DNA of 64,000 bases from assembly GCA_001443545.1 (NCBI GenBank), contig LMAD01000001.1, positions 1-64,000 of the forward strand, in the 5' to 3' direction. The notes beneath the pieces are model-generated. The model had not been told where the DNA came from. It ran no database searches and was given only the letters and a program-made list of their open reading frames with translations. Numbering within the stretch: the first letter of the stretch is position 1; each line of letters begins with the position of its first letter. A program made the position numbers and the translations under genes. Origin of the DNA: Acidimicrobiaceae bacterium RAAP-2 (GTDB lineage: Bacteria > Actinomycetota > Acidimicrobiia > Acidimicrobiales > RAAP-2). Shown in pieces: positions 7,960 through 16,564 of the stretch.

Positions 7960-9360
7960 TCAACCGACCGAGCCCTCCATCTGCAGCTCGATCAGTCGCG
8001 ACCACTCGACGGCGTACTCCATCGGTAGCGTCCGCGTCACTGGCTCAATGAACCCGTTGACGATCATGCCCATCGCCTGGCTCTCGGTCAGACCCCGGCT
8101 CATGAGATAGAACAACTGGTCGTCACCAATCTTCGAGACGGTCGCCTCGTGCCCGATCGAGGCGTCCTGCTCGCCCACTTCCATATAGGGCTTCGTCTCT
8201 GAGGTGGAGAACTCGTCCAGGATCAGTGCGTCGCAGCGGACGAAACTCTTCGCGCCCGTCGCGCCCTCTTCGACCTTGACCAATCCGCGGTAGGTCGTCA
8301 GTCCGCCGTCCTTCGAGATTGACTTGGACACGATGGTCGAGGTCGTCTCGGGGGCGGCGTGCACCATCTTCGCGCCCGCGTCCTGCACTTGTCCGGGACC
8401 GGCGTACGCCACCGACAACACTTCACCGGAGGCCTTGGGGCCCATGAGGTAGACCGAGGGGTACTTCATCGTCAGGCGCGAACCGATGTTGCCGTCAATC
8501 CATTCGACGTGCGCTTCGGCTTCGGCGCGGGCGCGCTTCGTGACGAGGTTGTAGACGTTGTTCGACCAGTTCTGGATCGTCGTGTAGGTAATCCGAGAAC
8601 CAGGCAGCGCGACCAACTCGACGACGGCCGAGTGCAGCGAGTCGGTCGAGTAGACCGGCGCCGAGCAGCCCTCGACGTAGTGGACCTGCGACCCCTCGTC
8701 CGCGATGATCAGCGTCCGCTCGAACTGGCCCATGTTCTCGGTATTGATCCGGAAGTACGCCTGCAATGGCTGATCGACCTTGACACCCGGCGGCACGTAG
8801 ATGAACGACCCGCCGCTCCACACCGCGGAGTTCAGCGCCGCGAACTTGTTGTCGTTCGGCGGGATGACGGTGCCGAAGTACTTTCGCACCAAGTCGGGGT
8901 ACTCGCGCACCGCGGTGTCCATGTCACAGAACAGCACCCCAAGACGCTCGAGGTCCTCGCGGTTGCGATGAAAGACCACCTCTGATTCGTACTGTGCCGT
9001 GACACCCGCCAAGTACTTCCGTTCGGCTTCGGGGATCCCGAGCCGCTCGTAGGTCGTCTTGATGGCGTCGGGCAGATCCTCCCAGCGGTCCACGCGACTC
9101 TCCGTGGGCTTGATGTAGTAGTAAATGTCGTTGAAATCCAGGTCGGGCATGCGGTCCGCGAACCACGGTAACATCGGCTTCTTCTCGAATCGCTTGAGTG
9201 CGGCGAGGCGGAACTCACGCATCCACGATTCCTCGTTCTTGATACCCGACATCTCACGGACGATGGCCTCGTTGATGCCTTTCTTGGGCTTGAACACGGG
9301 AATCTGTTCGTCAGACCATCCCAGTTGATACCGACTGAAGTCCAGGTTTTCGATCGTCAT
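7960..9360 (-). CDS. sufB: Fe-S cluster assembly protein SufB
   Basis: Scaffold subunit SufB, 466 aa and normal length, on which the nascent [4Fe-4S] cluster is built. Family blocks seen include IFYVPPGVKV-type text (FIYVPPGVKVDQPLQAYFR), VHYVEGCSAP with the conserved Cys, and RCDALILDE near the C-terminus. The ATG at 9360 has an AGAGGAG ribosome-binding site. It begins a separate minus-strand unit, apart from sufD-Rieske-sufC2, with an operator-like dyad in its promoter region. Confidence 0.96.
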   Translation of the reverse strand: MTIENLDFSRYQLGWSDEQIPVFKPKKGINEAIVREMSGIKNEESWMREFRLAALKRFEKKPMLPWFADRMPDLDFNDIYYYIKPTESRVDRWEDLPDAIKTTYERLGIPEAERKYLAGVTAQYESEVVFHRNREDLERLGVLFCDMDTAVREYPDLVRKYFGTVIPPNDNKFAALNSAVWSGGSFIYVPPGVKVDQPLQAYFRINTENMGQFERTLIIADEGSQVHYVEGCSAPVYSTDSLHSAVVELVALPGSRITYTTIQNWSNNVYNLVTKRARAEAEAHVEWIDGNIGSRLTMKYPSVYLMGPKASGEVLSVAYAGPGQVQDAGAKMVHAAPETTSTIVSKSISKDGGLTTYRGLVKVEEGATGAKSFVRCDALILDEFSTSETKPYMEVGEQDASIGHEATVSKIGDDQLFYLMSRGLTESQAMGMIVNGFIEPVTRTLPMEYAVEWSRLIELQMEGSVG

Positions 9361-9763
9361 GTCGCTCCTCTGGGTATTATCCCTACGGCAATAGTACTAA
9401 CTACCGTACCCGCCCAGACAGAAAATACTTGCTATCGCAACGTGGCGAGATCGGCACCTCGAGCCGGCGCCAATTCCAGCGTTTTCCTAACGCGCCGTCG
9501 ACGGACGAACGGGCCGATCGACTCGTGGCCGCGCTGGTTTCGACACGGCGAGATCGAGTTTTGCTCGGATTCGGGGATCGGGGGCCACGCCATCGGTCCG
9601 CGGCAGTGTTTGGTGACCGACGGTGAGACTACTGGTCGAGCCCGGTGGCTTCGCGGCGTAGCACTGGGCTGGTGGCCCGGATACCCCTGCGCTCCGCGCA
9701 CTGGTCACGACGCGCGCGACGTCACGCGCTACCGCCGCAGGAAAATGCTGGCAAAGTAGAATC
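9361..9763. other. Divergent intergenic region, no gene
   Basis: About 400 bp between sufB and the peptidase gene. Apart from the sufB promoter/dyad and a TAGAAT hexamer at 9757-9762 right before the peptidase start, I see no gene, RNA or repeat. Open frames here lack family features and ribosome-binding sites. Confidence 0.5.
9376..9408 (-). promoter_or_regulatory. sufB promoter with imperfect operator-like dyad
   Basis: On the minus strand a -10 candidate GATAAT (forward 9376-9381) lies 15 nt before the sufB ATG. Immediately upstream is a 25-nt imperfect dyad (9384-9408) with TACGGnAnT arms: 7 of 12 positions per arm are symmetric, counted by hand. The dyad covers the spacer and -35 region, where a repressor such as SufR or an IscR/Rrf2-type regulator would act. 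No canonical -35 is visible. No regulator gene lies in the window, so the identity of the protein is inference. Confidence 0.4.
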
Positions 9764-11920
9764 GTGCCAATCACTCCATCAGTTCCACAACGTCCATTCA
9801 GCATCTTGCGTCACGGAGACACCCGGGTCGACCCGTACTACTGGCTGATGGATCGGGACAACCCTGAGGTGCTCAAGCACCTGCGCGCCGAGAACGACTA
9901 CCTGAGTGCATCCCTGGCGAGCCTGGCACCATTGGAGGCGCAACTGTTCGACGAGATCAAACGGCGAATCGAGGAGACCGACATCTCGGTACCGATTCGC
10001 CGCGGTGCGTGGTGGTACTTCGAGCGGACCCGTGAGGGACTCAACTACCCGATCAGCTGCCGGGTCCCCGTCAACGCGAGCGACCCGACGCCGCCGATCG
10101 TCGACCCCCTCGTTCAATTCACTGGTGAACAGGTGATACTCGACGAAAACATCGAAGCGGCGGGCCACGATTTCCTTTCGGTCGGCGTCCTCGACGTCAG
10201 CCCGAACGACCAATGGGTCGCGGTTGGCGTGGATTTCGACGGCGACGAACGGCACCACGTGACCATTCGCTCCCTGAACGGCGCCCCCCCACTCCCCGAC
10301 GCCCTCGACGACGTCTACTACGGCTTCGCGTGGTCCAGTGACAGCGAGTACGTCTTCTACCTCCGCGTGGACGACGCTATGCGGCCGTGGCAGGTCTGGC
10401 GTCACAAACTGGGCTCGTCCCCCGACGAGGACGTCTTGCTCCACCAAGAGGATGACGCCCAATTCACCGTCTCGGTCGGTCGATCACGCGACGACGAGGT
10501 CATCGTGGTGCCGATCGCTTCGTCCACGACCACCGAGGTTCGCTACCTGCCAGCGGGCGAGCCCACGGAATCGCTACGAATCCTCGAGGTCCGTCGACCG
10601 GGCGTTGAATACGGGGTCGAACATCTCGTTGACCAGCGAGGCGTGCGCTGGTGGCTCAAGATCACCAACGACGAAGCCACTGACTTTCGACTCCTGGGCC
10701 GACGTGCCGCCGACGAGGAGTGGCGTGAGCTGATCGTCCATCGACCGGGAACCCGCATCGACGGAGTCGACGCGTTCACGACGTGTCTCGCCCTCAGCGA
10801 GCGCGAGGACGGGTGCGCCACCGTTCGAATCATCCCACTGGACCCCGACGCGCCGTTCGACTCCGACTTACTCGCCCGATCGTGGCGGGTCGACGGGGTT
10901 GACGACCCGAGCACGGTCGCGCTCGGCGCCAACCCCACCTACGGCGTCGACCATCTTCGGGTTTCGATGACGTCGATGGTCACGCCGAATCTCATCGCCG
11001 ACGTCAACCTCGAAACCCACGAGTTGCTCGTACGTAAACAGCAAATCGTTCGCGGCGGGTACGACCCCGACGCTTACGTCACCGGTCGCCACTGGGTCAA
11101 CGCGAGCGACGGACAACGCATCCCCGTTTCCATCGTGGCTCGTCGTGACGTGGTGCACCGTGACGACGACGGCACCATCACCCCAATCGGGCCGGCTCCC
11201 CTCCTGCTCTACGGGTACGGCAGCTACGAGATATCGATCGACCCCGGGTTCTCGTCGATCCGTCTTTCGTTGCTCGACCGTGGCATGATCTTCGCCATCG
11301 CCCACGTCCGTGGCGGCGGTGAGATGGGCCGTTCGTGGTACGAGATGGGCAAGCTCGCCCAAAAACCAACCACCTTCAGTGATTTCGTCGCCGTGGCCCG
11401 TGACCTCGTCACCGGCGGCTGGACCGAGCCTCGGCGACTCGCGATACGGGGTGGATCGGCCGGGGGACTCCTGATGGGTGCGGCGATGAATCTCGCCCCT
11501 GACCTGTTCCGATGCGTGGTCGCCGAGGTCCCCTTCGTCGACGCCTTGACCACCATGCTCGATTCGTCACTACCCCTCACCGTCGGCGAATGGGAAGAGT
11601 GGGGCGACCCCGCGGCGAGCCCGAGCGTCTATCGCACGATGAAGTCCTACTCGCCCTACGACAACGTCCGCGCCACGAACGACGATGGCAGCCCGCGGGT
11701 CTACCCGCACCTCTTCGCGGCCGGGGGGCTCAACGACTCTCGGGTGGGGTTCTGGGAGCCGGCGAAGTGGGTACTGCGGCTACGCGACGCGAACGCCGAC
11801 AACCTCGCCTACCTGAAGACCGAGATGGGTGCCGGACACGGTGGCCCTTCCGGTCGCTACGACGCGTGGCACGACGAGGCGCTGATCCTCGCCTTCCTCA
11901 TCAACGAGGTCGGGGCGTGA
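9764..11920 (+). CDS. ptrB: Oligopeptidase B-like serine peptidase (S9A)
   Basis: Prolyl-oligopeptidase family, 718 aa: an N-terminal beta-propeller (about 70-430) and an alpha/beta-hydrolase catalytic domain (about 440-718). The catalytic triad is Ser in RGGSAGGLLMG, Asp in GLNDSRVGFWEP and His in GAGHGGPSGRYD. The DPYYWL(M) start and the FTCLALSERE-like propeller text match oligopeptidase B, which cuts short peptides after basic residues in the cytoplasm. The start is taken as GTG 9764, but a TAGAAT hexamer ends 1 nt before it, so the true start may be slightly downstream. The 3' end overlaps the next gene convergently by 20 nt. Confidence 0.88.
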   Translation: MPITPSVPQRPFSILRHGDTRVDPYYWLMDRDNPEVLKHLRAENDYLSASLASLAPLEAQLFDEIKRRIEETDISVPIRRGAWWYFERTREGLNYPISCRVPVNASDPTPPIVDPLVQFTGEQVILDENIEAAGHDFLSVGVLDVSPNDQWVAVGVDFDGDERHHVTIRSLNGAPPLPDALDDVYYGFAWSSDSEYVFYLRVDDAMRPWQVWRHKLGSSPDEDVLLHQEDDAQFTVSVGRSRDDEVIVVPIASSTTTEVRYLPAGEPTESLRILEVRRPGVEYGVEHLVDQRGVRWWLKITNDEATDFRLLGRRAADEEWRELIVHRPGTRIDGVDAFTTCLALSEREDGCATVRIIPLDPDAPFDSDLLARSWRVDGVDDPSTVALGANPTYGVDHLRVSMTSMVTPNLIADVNLETHELLVRKQQIVRGGYDPDAYVTGRHWVNASDGQRIPVSIVARRDVVHRDDDGTITPIGPAPLLLYGYGSYEISIDPGFSSIRLSLLDRGMIFAIAHVRGGGEMGRSWYEMGKLAQKPTTFSDFVAVARDLVTGGWTEPRRLAIRGGSAGGLLMGAAMNLAPDLFRCVVAEVPFVDALTTMLDSSLPLTVGEWEEWGDPAASPSVYRTMKSYSPYDNVRATNDDGSPRVYPHLFAAGGLNDSRVGFWEPAKWVLRLRDANADNLAYLKTEMGAGHGGPSGRYDAWHDEALILAFLINEVGA

Positions 11921-12506
11921 ACGACGAAGTGGCCGCACGATAGACGGCGTTGACCGTGGGGCTCCACGTGACCGTCGGGTCCTTGCTGGGTGCCTCGGCG
12001 ACGAGGCGGCCGCCCCAGCCGTGGAGGTCCACGACCGTCGCGCGAACAACCACCGGCGCACCCGTATTCGTTCGCGCGCTCGACCACGGGTGGCGCACGA
12101 CGACGAAGAGTCCGACGATAACCACCACGATGACAACGAGGAAGGCGACCACTTGTCGACGCCGAGCTAATGGCGATCGATGCGCGGATCGGTCGAGGGC
12201 CCACTGCACGTCATGACGCTGTGGGCTAATCGAGACCTCGTCGTCACTCACCGTCGCATCACCGAACACGTACTCGTGCGAGGACTCCAGGTGCAGCGGG
12301 GCCGGTTCGGGGTGCGGTATCGGCGAATCCCCATCGAGTAACCGGAAGCCCTTGGCCGCCTGGTACGGCGACGGTGGTGGACCGATCAATGTTCCGACCG
12401 AACTGAGGCGATGCTCGTCGCGTCGAATCTTGCGCCAGCGCAACGCAGCGGCGGCTAAGAGCGCAACGACGACGACTGCCGCCACCACTTCGATCACTAC
12501 CGTCAT
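11901..12506 (-). CDS. Two-helix membrane protein of unknown function
   Basis: A 201-aa protein. The N-terminus is a hydrophobic helix (about 2-22, VVIEVVAAVVVVALLAAAAL) followed by basic residues, then about 95 polar, Pro-rich residues, a second helix (about 120-138) and about 60 C-terminal residues with a short beta-rich look. The ATG at 12506 is chosen because the helix begins there; the frame stays open further upstream but runs over the flavin-reductase gene with no sensible protein. No family is recognised. It converges on the peptidase gene with a 20-nt overlap. Confidence 0.65.
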   Translation of the reverse strand: MTVVIEVVAAVVVVALLAAAALRWRKIRRDEHRLSSVGTLIGPPPSPYQAAKGFRLLDGDSPIPHPEPAPLHLESSHEYVFGDATVSDDEVSISPQRHDVQWALDRSAHRSPLARRRQVVAFLVVIVVVIVGLFVVVRHPWSSARTNTGAPVVVRATVVDLHGWGGRLVAEAPSKDPTVTWSPTVNAVYRAATSSFTPRPR

Positions 12507-12577
12507 GCGACTCCGCTCACCGTAATCGGGATCGGCCCCACTAGCCGACCACAAAAAAGCGTAGTGACTGGACGCCC

Positions 12578-13051
12578 CTATGCGAGTGCGCCGAAGCCGG
12601 CGCGGTAGAACGCCAATGGTTGGCCCTCGTGCGAAGCAACAAAGTCGACCCGCACGACGGCGACCTCGTGGTCGCCGTGGGTGCTCAGGGAGACAATCGG
12701 GCCCTCGACGTGCGCGATCGCCCCGGCGAGCAATGGTGACCCCGCGGGTCCGCTCAGCCACTCCCCCAGCCCGAATCGATCGGCGCCCGTCGTGGCGAAT
12801 CGTCGTGCCTCCTCCGCCTGATTCTCGGCCAAGACATTGATTCCGACGACACCGTGCGCTCGAACTCGGGCCCACGACCGACCGTCCACGGCAGCGGCGA
12901 AGGTCACCAGTGGGGGTTCCAGCGACAGCGAGCCGAAGGTCTGACACGTGAAACCGAATGGTCCATCGACCGTTTGCGCCGTCACCACCACGACCCCGGT
13001 GACGAAACGGCCCACCGCGTTCTTGAAATCACTAACCGAGGGAGTCGTCAC
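12578..13051 (-). CDS. Flavin reductase-like FMN-binding split-barrel protein
   Basis: A 157-aa protein of the HpaC/NtaB-type flavin reductase family. FKNAVGRFVTGVVVVTA at the N-terminus, GFTCQTFGSLSLEPPLV (flavin contact) and the HGDHEVAVVRVD segment near the C-terminus are the family blocks. It should reduce free FMN/FAD with NAD(P)H for a partner monooxygenase, but no monooxygenase is next to it. The GTG start overlaps the mutY stop as GTGA, so it is translated behind mutY. Confidence 0.87.
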   Translation of the reverse strand: MTTPSVSDFKNAVGRFVTGVVVVTAQTVDGPFGFTCQTFGSLSLEPPLVTFAAAVDGRSWARVRAHGVVGINVLAENQAEEARRFATTGADRFGLGEWLSGPAGSPLLAGAIAHVEGPIVSLSTHGDHEVAVVRVDFVASHEGQPLAFYRAGFGALA

Positions 13052-13974
13052 GTAGGGACATTACCGGGCGAGATTGTCCACCCCACCCGCTCCCTCGGGT
13101 CACCGACCAACCGGACGAAGTCGTCACCACGCTCGACGAGACCATCGACGACGAGCGTCGAGAGCAGGCGCTCGAACCGACCTTCTTCGTCGACGTAAAC
13201 GCGGTGGAGGTCTTCGAGTCGGCGAGGACCCGAACGGAGCGTCGCCACGATCCGTCCGCGAAGCTGGCGGTCGGATCCCTCGAAGACCGACTGGCCCTGC
13301 GAGACGCCCGCACTGTGCCGCGCGGGGTCGACGCCGCCACCACGACGCCACGCGCAATGATCCGCCAGGGGGCACGCGCTGCACCGTGGCGTCGACGTGC
13401 AGAACTGAGCGCCAAGGTCCAACATGGACTGGTTGTGCTTCGCGCTGTCGCGCCGCGGCACCAATTGGTCGGCGAGGCGTTGGGCCTCGGCGCGCCCGAG
13501 CGGGTGATTCGCGATCGCGCGGGCGAGCACTCGACCAACGTTGGTGTCCAACACGCCGACGCGAACGCCGAACGCGAACGACGCGACGGCATTTGCCGTG
13601 TAGGCGCCGATGCCTGGGAGTGTACGCAACACGTCGGGCTCACGGGGTATTCGCCCATCAAAATCGCGCACCACAACGCGGGCGGTGTCGTGGAGATACC
13701 CGGCTCGACGGTTATACCCGAGTCCACCCCACAGTCCGATGATCACGGACCGGGGCGCAGCGGCGCACGCCGCCACCGTCGGTAGCTCATCGAGGAACCG
13801 ACGCCAGGGTTCCACCACCCGCCGCGCCTGGGTCTGCTGCAACATGACCTCGCTGACCAGGATGGCCCACGGGTCGCGGTTCGCCACCCACGGTAGGTCC
13901 CGCGCGATTCGCCGCGCCGCCGAGCGCAGCGACCGTTGCATCGCGACGGTGTCGCTAGGTCCAGACGTCGTCAC
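13048..13974 (-). CDS. mutY: A/G-specific adenine DNA glycosylase MutY
   Basis: Base-excision repair glycosylase removing A opposite 8-oxoG. E42 in SEVMLQQTQ and D143 in VLDTNVGRV are the catalytic acids. The helix-hairpin-helix is LPGIGAYTANAVASF, and the [4Fe-4S] ligands are C192, C198, C201 and C207. The first spacing is Cx5C rather than the usual Cx6C. The protein is 308 aa and has a winged-helix-like tail instead of the NUDIX 8-oxoG recognition domain of E. coli MutY, which is common in actinobacteria. The 5' end overlaps the upstream hydratase gene by 20 nt. Confidence 0.92.
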   Translation of the reverse strand: MTTSGPSDTVAMQRSLRSAARRIARDLPWVANRDPWAILVSEVMLQQTQARRVVEPWRRFLDELPTVAACAAAPRSVIIGLWGGLGYNRRAGYLHDTARVVVRDFDGRIPREPDVLRTLPGIGAYTANAVASFAFGVRVGVLDTNVGRVLARAIANHPLGRAEAQRLADQLVPRRDSAKHNQSMLDLGAQFCTSTPRCSACPLADHCAWRRGGGVDPARHSAGVSQGQSVFEGSDRQLRGRIVATLRSGPRRLEDLHRVYVDEEGRFERLLSTLVVDGLVERGDDFVRLVGDPRERVGWTISPGNVPT

Positions 13975-14467
13975 CGTAGGGGCGCCGACGCGCCGGTGCG
14001 AATTCGCGCTTCCACACCATCACCTTGCGGCGGAAGTAACAGACCTCGCGGCCCTCCTGGTTGAAACCCTTGGTTTCGACCCGCACGATCCCCCGATCGG
14101 GTTTCGACGACGACGGCGTGACGTCCAGTACCCGGGTCTCGGCGTAGATCGTGTCGCCGTGAAAGGTGGGATAGCGGTGAACGAGGCTCTCCACCTCGAG
14201 GTTGGCGATCGCCGCACCCGAAACGTCGGGCACGCTCATCCCCAGCACCAGTGAATACACGAGATTGCCCACGACGACGTTGCGTCCCTGAACACTCTCG
14301 TGCTCGGCGAACCACGCGTTGGTGTGCAAGGGGTGGTGGTTCATGGTGATCATGCAGAAGAGGTGGTCGTCGGCCTCGGTGATTGTCTTGCCGGGCCAGT
14401 GGCGTAGCACGTCACCCGGTGTGAAATCTTCCAGGTACCGTCCGAATGGTCGATCGTAAGTGGTCAC
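13955..14467 (-). CDS. MaoC-like mesaconyl-CoA hydratase (ethylmalonyl-CoA pathway)
   Basis: A 170-aa single hot-dog (MaoC) hydratase. Text such as FGRYLEDFTPGDV, TEADDHLFCMITMNHHPLH, NLVYSLVLGMSVPDVSG and FHGDTIYAET is characteristic of the actinobacterial hydratase encoded with Mcd and the CoA-ester lyase in ethylmalonyl-CoA gene sets. The reaction would be interconversion of mesaconyl-CoA and beta-methylmalyl-CoA. The GTG at 14467 is chosen because conserved sequence starts there; a CAGACT hexamer lies 6 nt upstream. The assignment rests on family text plus the neighbouring mcd and lyase genes. Confidence 0.82.
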   Translation of the reverse strand: MTTYDRPFGRYLEDFTPGDVLRHWPGKTITEADDHLFCMITMNHHPLHTNAWFAEHESVQGRNVVVGNLVYSLVLGMSVPDVSGAAIANLEVESLVHRYPTFHGDTIYAETRVLDVTPSSSKPDRGIVRVETKGFNQEGREVCYFRRKVMVWKREFAPARRRPYGDDVWT

Positions 14468-14496
14468 GGTCCCAGTCTGCCTCAACGACGCGATCG

Positions 14497-14925
14497 CTAC
14501 TCGACGGGCTGCGGCCGGGTCGCGAACGAGGCCGTCGCTCCGGGCAGGCTCTCGCCGTCGATCACCATTCGCCAGGTGAACCGCGCCCCCGGGGTGAGGG
14601 GGATCGGTCCGAAGTTGACGGCGATCGGAACGTCGACCGGGGTCCCGAGAGGCACCCCCACCGGCTCGGAGGCCGAGAAGTCGCCTCGTACCTCGATGCC
14701 CTGCATCCCCTCGGGCGTCTCGAACTGCACGAGTCGACCGTCGGCGTCTTCGAGGAAGATCTCCCAATGGTGGTTGAGATCGAATTCGTGAGCGTCGACG
14801 CTGACCTTCACCGCCACGGCCGAAGGGACTGGATCGGGGCCCGTCACGGACCAACCACCGCCGAGGATGTACAACTTGCCGTCGGCCACCTGAGCCGAGT
14901 CCGCTAAAAGCATGGTCACGTTCAC
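14497..14925 (-). CDS. Conserved hypothetical beta-rich protein
   Basis: A 142-aa protein beginning VNVTMLLADSAQVADGKLYILGGGWS when split into its parts: an AD-A---GKL-ILGGGW opening, an EIFLEDADG block and a C-terminal FTWRMVIDGE block. It resembles a small conserved actinobacterial family of unknown function (DUF6941-type, from memory, not verified). No signal peptide or catalytic motif is visible. GTG 14925 has a TAGGCT hexamer 6 nt upstream. It sits between the hydratase and mcd, divergent from mcd. Confidence 0.7.
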   Translation of the reverse strand: MNVTMLLADSAQVADGKLYILGGGWSVTGPDPVPSAVAVKVSVDAHEFDLNHHWEIFLEDADGRLVQFETPEGMQGIEVRGDFSASEPVGVPLGTPVDVPIAVNFGPIPLTPGARFTWRMVIDGESLPGATASFATRPQPVE

Positions 14926-14982
14926 CGGACCAGCCTAACGTCGGGACTCGACCGACCCGCTTCGAGCCGGTAGTTTGCAGGT
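14926..14982. promoter_or_regulatory. Divergent leaderless-type promoters (unknown protein / mcd)
   Basis: Minus strand: TAGGCT (forward 14932-14937), 6 nt, GTG at 14925. Plus strand: TAGTTT at 14971-14976, 6 nt, ATG at 14983. Neither start has a Shine-Dalgarno sequence, so both transcripts are probably leaderless. Confidence 0.5.
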
Positions 14983-16563
14983 ATGCCAACGCCATCCAAC
15001 CTGGCCACACTCACCGACCTCGTCGAGCACGCCCAGGCGGTGATCGACCGGGCCACCCAAGAGTTGCGCACTCGCGGTGGCCCGGACCGCGAGCAGTCGC
15101 TGGCCTACGACCTGGCGCACGCCGCCAGCGCTATCGCCACCGCCCGGGCCAACCTGGACTACGCCGCCCACGGCGAGAACGAGGTCAACCTCGTGAGCGC
15201 GTTCCTCGGTCTGGCCCTCAGTGACCTCCACCAGCGGATTCTCGGTCGCGAGGATCGCTGGGGGGTGAATCCGGACTGGTTTGCGCCGTTCCGGGACTTC
15301 GTCAGCGAACAACGCGAACCGAATCGACTCGCGGCCCTGGCGCAGTCGCCCGGGGACAGTCATCTCGGCGAGGACTTCTCCATGGTGCGCGACTACTTTC
15401 GACGATTCGCCGACGAGCAAATCCGGCCCCACGCCGAGCACGTCCATCGCACGAACGCCGATATCCCCGAGACCGTGATTACCGGCCTGCGAGACCTCGG
15501 CGGGTTCGGCCTGTCGATCCCCACGGCGTACGGCGGTGACGCATCGGGCGGCGCGTCGGAGTATCTGGCCATGGTGGTCGCCACCGAGGAGCTCTCGCGC
15601 GCCAGCCTCGGCATCGGCGGCTCCCTGATCACCCGCCCCGAAATCTTGACCCGCGCACTGCTCGCCGGCGGCACCGAGGCCCAGAAGCAGCACTGGCTGC
15701 CGCGCGTGGCCAACGCCTCGGTCTTGGCCGCCATTGCGGTGACCGAGCCCGACTTCGGCAGCGACGTCGCGAGCCTGACGACCGCCGCCACCAAGACCGA
15801 AGGCGGATGGCTCATCAACGGGACCAAGACCTGGTGCACCTTCGCCGCACGCGCCGACGTGCTGGTCGTCCTGGCTCGCACGGACCCGGATCGGTCCAAG
15901 GCCCACCGGGGCCTCTCGCTCTTCCTGGTCGAGAAGGAGCGTGGCGAGAGCCACGGGTTCGTCCTGTCCCAAGAGGCCGGCGGCCGTATGGAGGGCCGAC
16001 CGATCGACACCCTCGGCTACCGGGGCATGCACTCCTACGAGGTCAGTTTCGCTAACTGGTTCGTACCCGACGAGAACCTCATCGGCGGCGACGCCGGTCT
16101 GGGTCGCGGTTTCTACTACCAGATGGCCGGGTTCGAAAACGGTCGGATCCAGACCGCCGCGCGTGCCGTGGGCGTCATGCAAGCCGCCTACGAGGCCGCG
16201 CTCGAGTACGCGCGCGACCGACGGGTGTTCGGATCACCGATCATCGATTACGAGTTGACCCAGGTCAAACTCGGCACGATGGCCGCGATCATCCAGTGTT
16301 CACGTCAGTTCGCGCTCTCCGTGGCGCGGCTCATGGGCGACGGTGGCGGGTCGATGGAGGCTTCCATGGCCAAGGCCTACGTCTGTCGCGCGGCCGAATG
16401 GGTGACCCGCGAAGCACTGCAGATCCATGGTGGGATGGGCTACGCCGAAGAGTACCCGGTCAGTCGGTACTTCGTCGACGCCCGCGTCCTGTCGATCTTT
16501 GAGGGGGCCGACGAGACGCTCTGTCTCAAGGTGGTCGCGCGACGCCTCCTCGAAGCGGGCTGA
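14983..16563 (+). CDS. mcd: (2S)-Methylsuccinyl-CoA dehydrogenase Mcd
   Basis: FAD-dependent acyl-CoA dehydrogenase of the ethylmalonyl-CoA pathway, oxidising methylsuccinyl-CoA to mesaconyl-CoA. At 526 aa it has the roughly 130-residue N-terminal extension that sets Mcd apart from ordinary 380-aa dehydrogenases. Diagnostic blocks are AEHVHRTNADIPETVI, VTEPDFGSDVASL, INGTKTWCTFAARAD, YYQMAGFENGRIQTAARAV and LQIHGGMGYAEEYPVSRYF, all very close to characterised Mcd text. It lies divergent from the mesaconyl-CoA hydratase side and one gene away from the CoA-ester lyase. Crotonyl-CoA carboxylase/reductase and ethylmalonyl-CoA mutase are not in the window. Confidence 0.9.
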   Translation: MPTPSNLATLTDLVEHAQAVIDRATQELRTRGGPDREQSLAYDLAHAASAIATARANLDYAAHGENEVNLVSAFLGLALSDLHQRILGREDRWGVNPDWFAPFRDFVSEQREPNRLAALAQSPGDSHLGEDFSMVRDYFRRFADEQIRPHAEHVHRTNADIPETVITGLRDLGGFGLSIPTAYGGDASGGASEYLAMVVATEELSRASLGIGGSLITRPEILTRALLAGGTEAQKQHWLPRVANASVLAAIAVTEPDFGSDVASLTTAATKTEGGWLINGTKTWCTFAARADVLVVLARTDPDRSKAHRGLSLFLVEKERGESHGFVLSQEAGGRMEGRPIDTLGYRGMHSYEVSFANWFVPDENLIGGDAGLGRGFYYQMAGFENGRIQTAARAVGVMQAAYEAALEYARDRRVFGSPIIDYELTQVKLGTMAAIIQCSRQFALSVARLMGDGGGSMEASMAKAYVCRAAEWVTREALQIHGGMGYAEEYPVSRYFVDARVLSIFEGADETLCLKVVARRLLEAG

Positions 16564-16564
16564 C

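Noticed and set aside
9361..9763. Possible regulator gene (SufR-like) divergent from sufB
   Set aside because: No helix-turn-helix or cysteine motif in any frame; frames here look random.
12507..12947. Open frame extending the 201-aa membrane protein to 348 aa
   Set aside because: The extension is Arg/Gly-rich, lies antisense-like over the flavin-reductase gene and has no family features; the membrane helix at 12506 marks the real start.
14468..15010. Upstream extension of the mesaconyl-CoA hydratase frame
   Set aside because: Covers another gene and the mcd start; conserved hydratase sequence begins at 14467.
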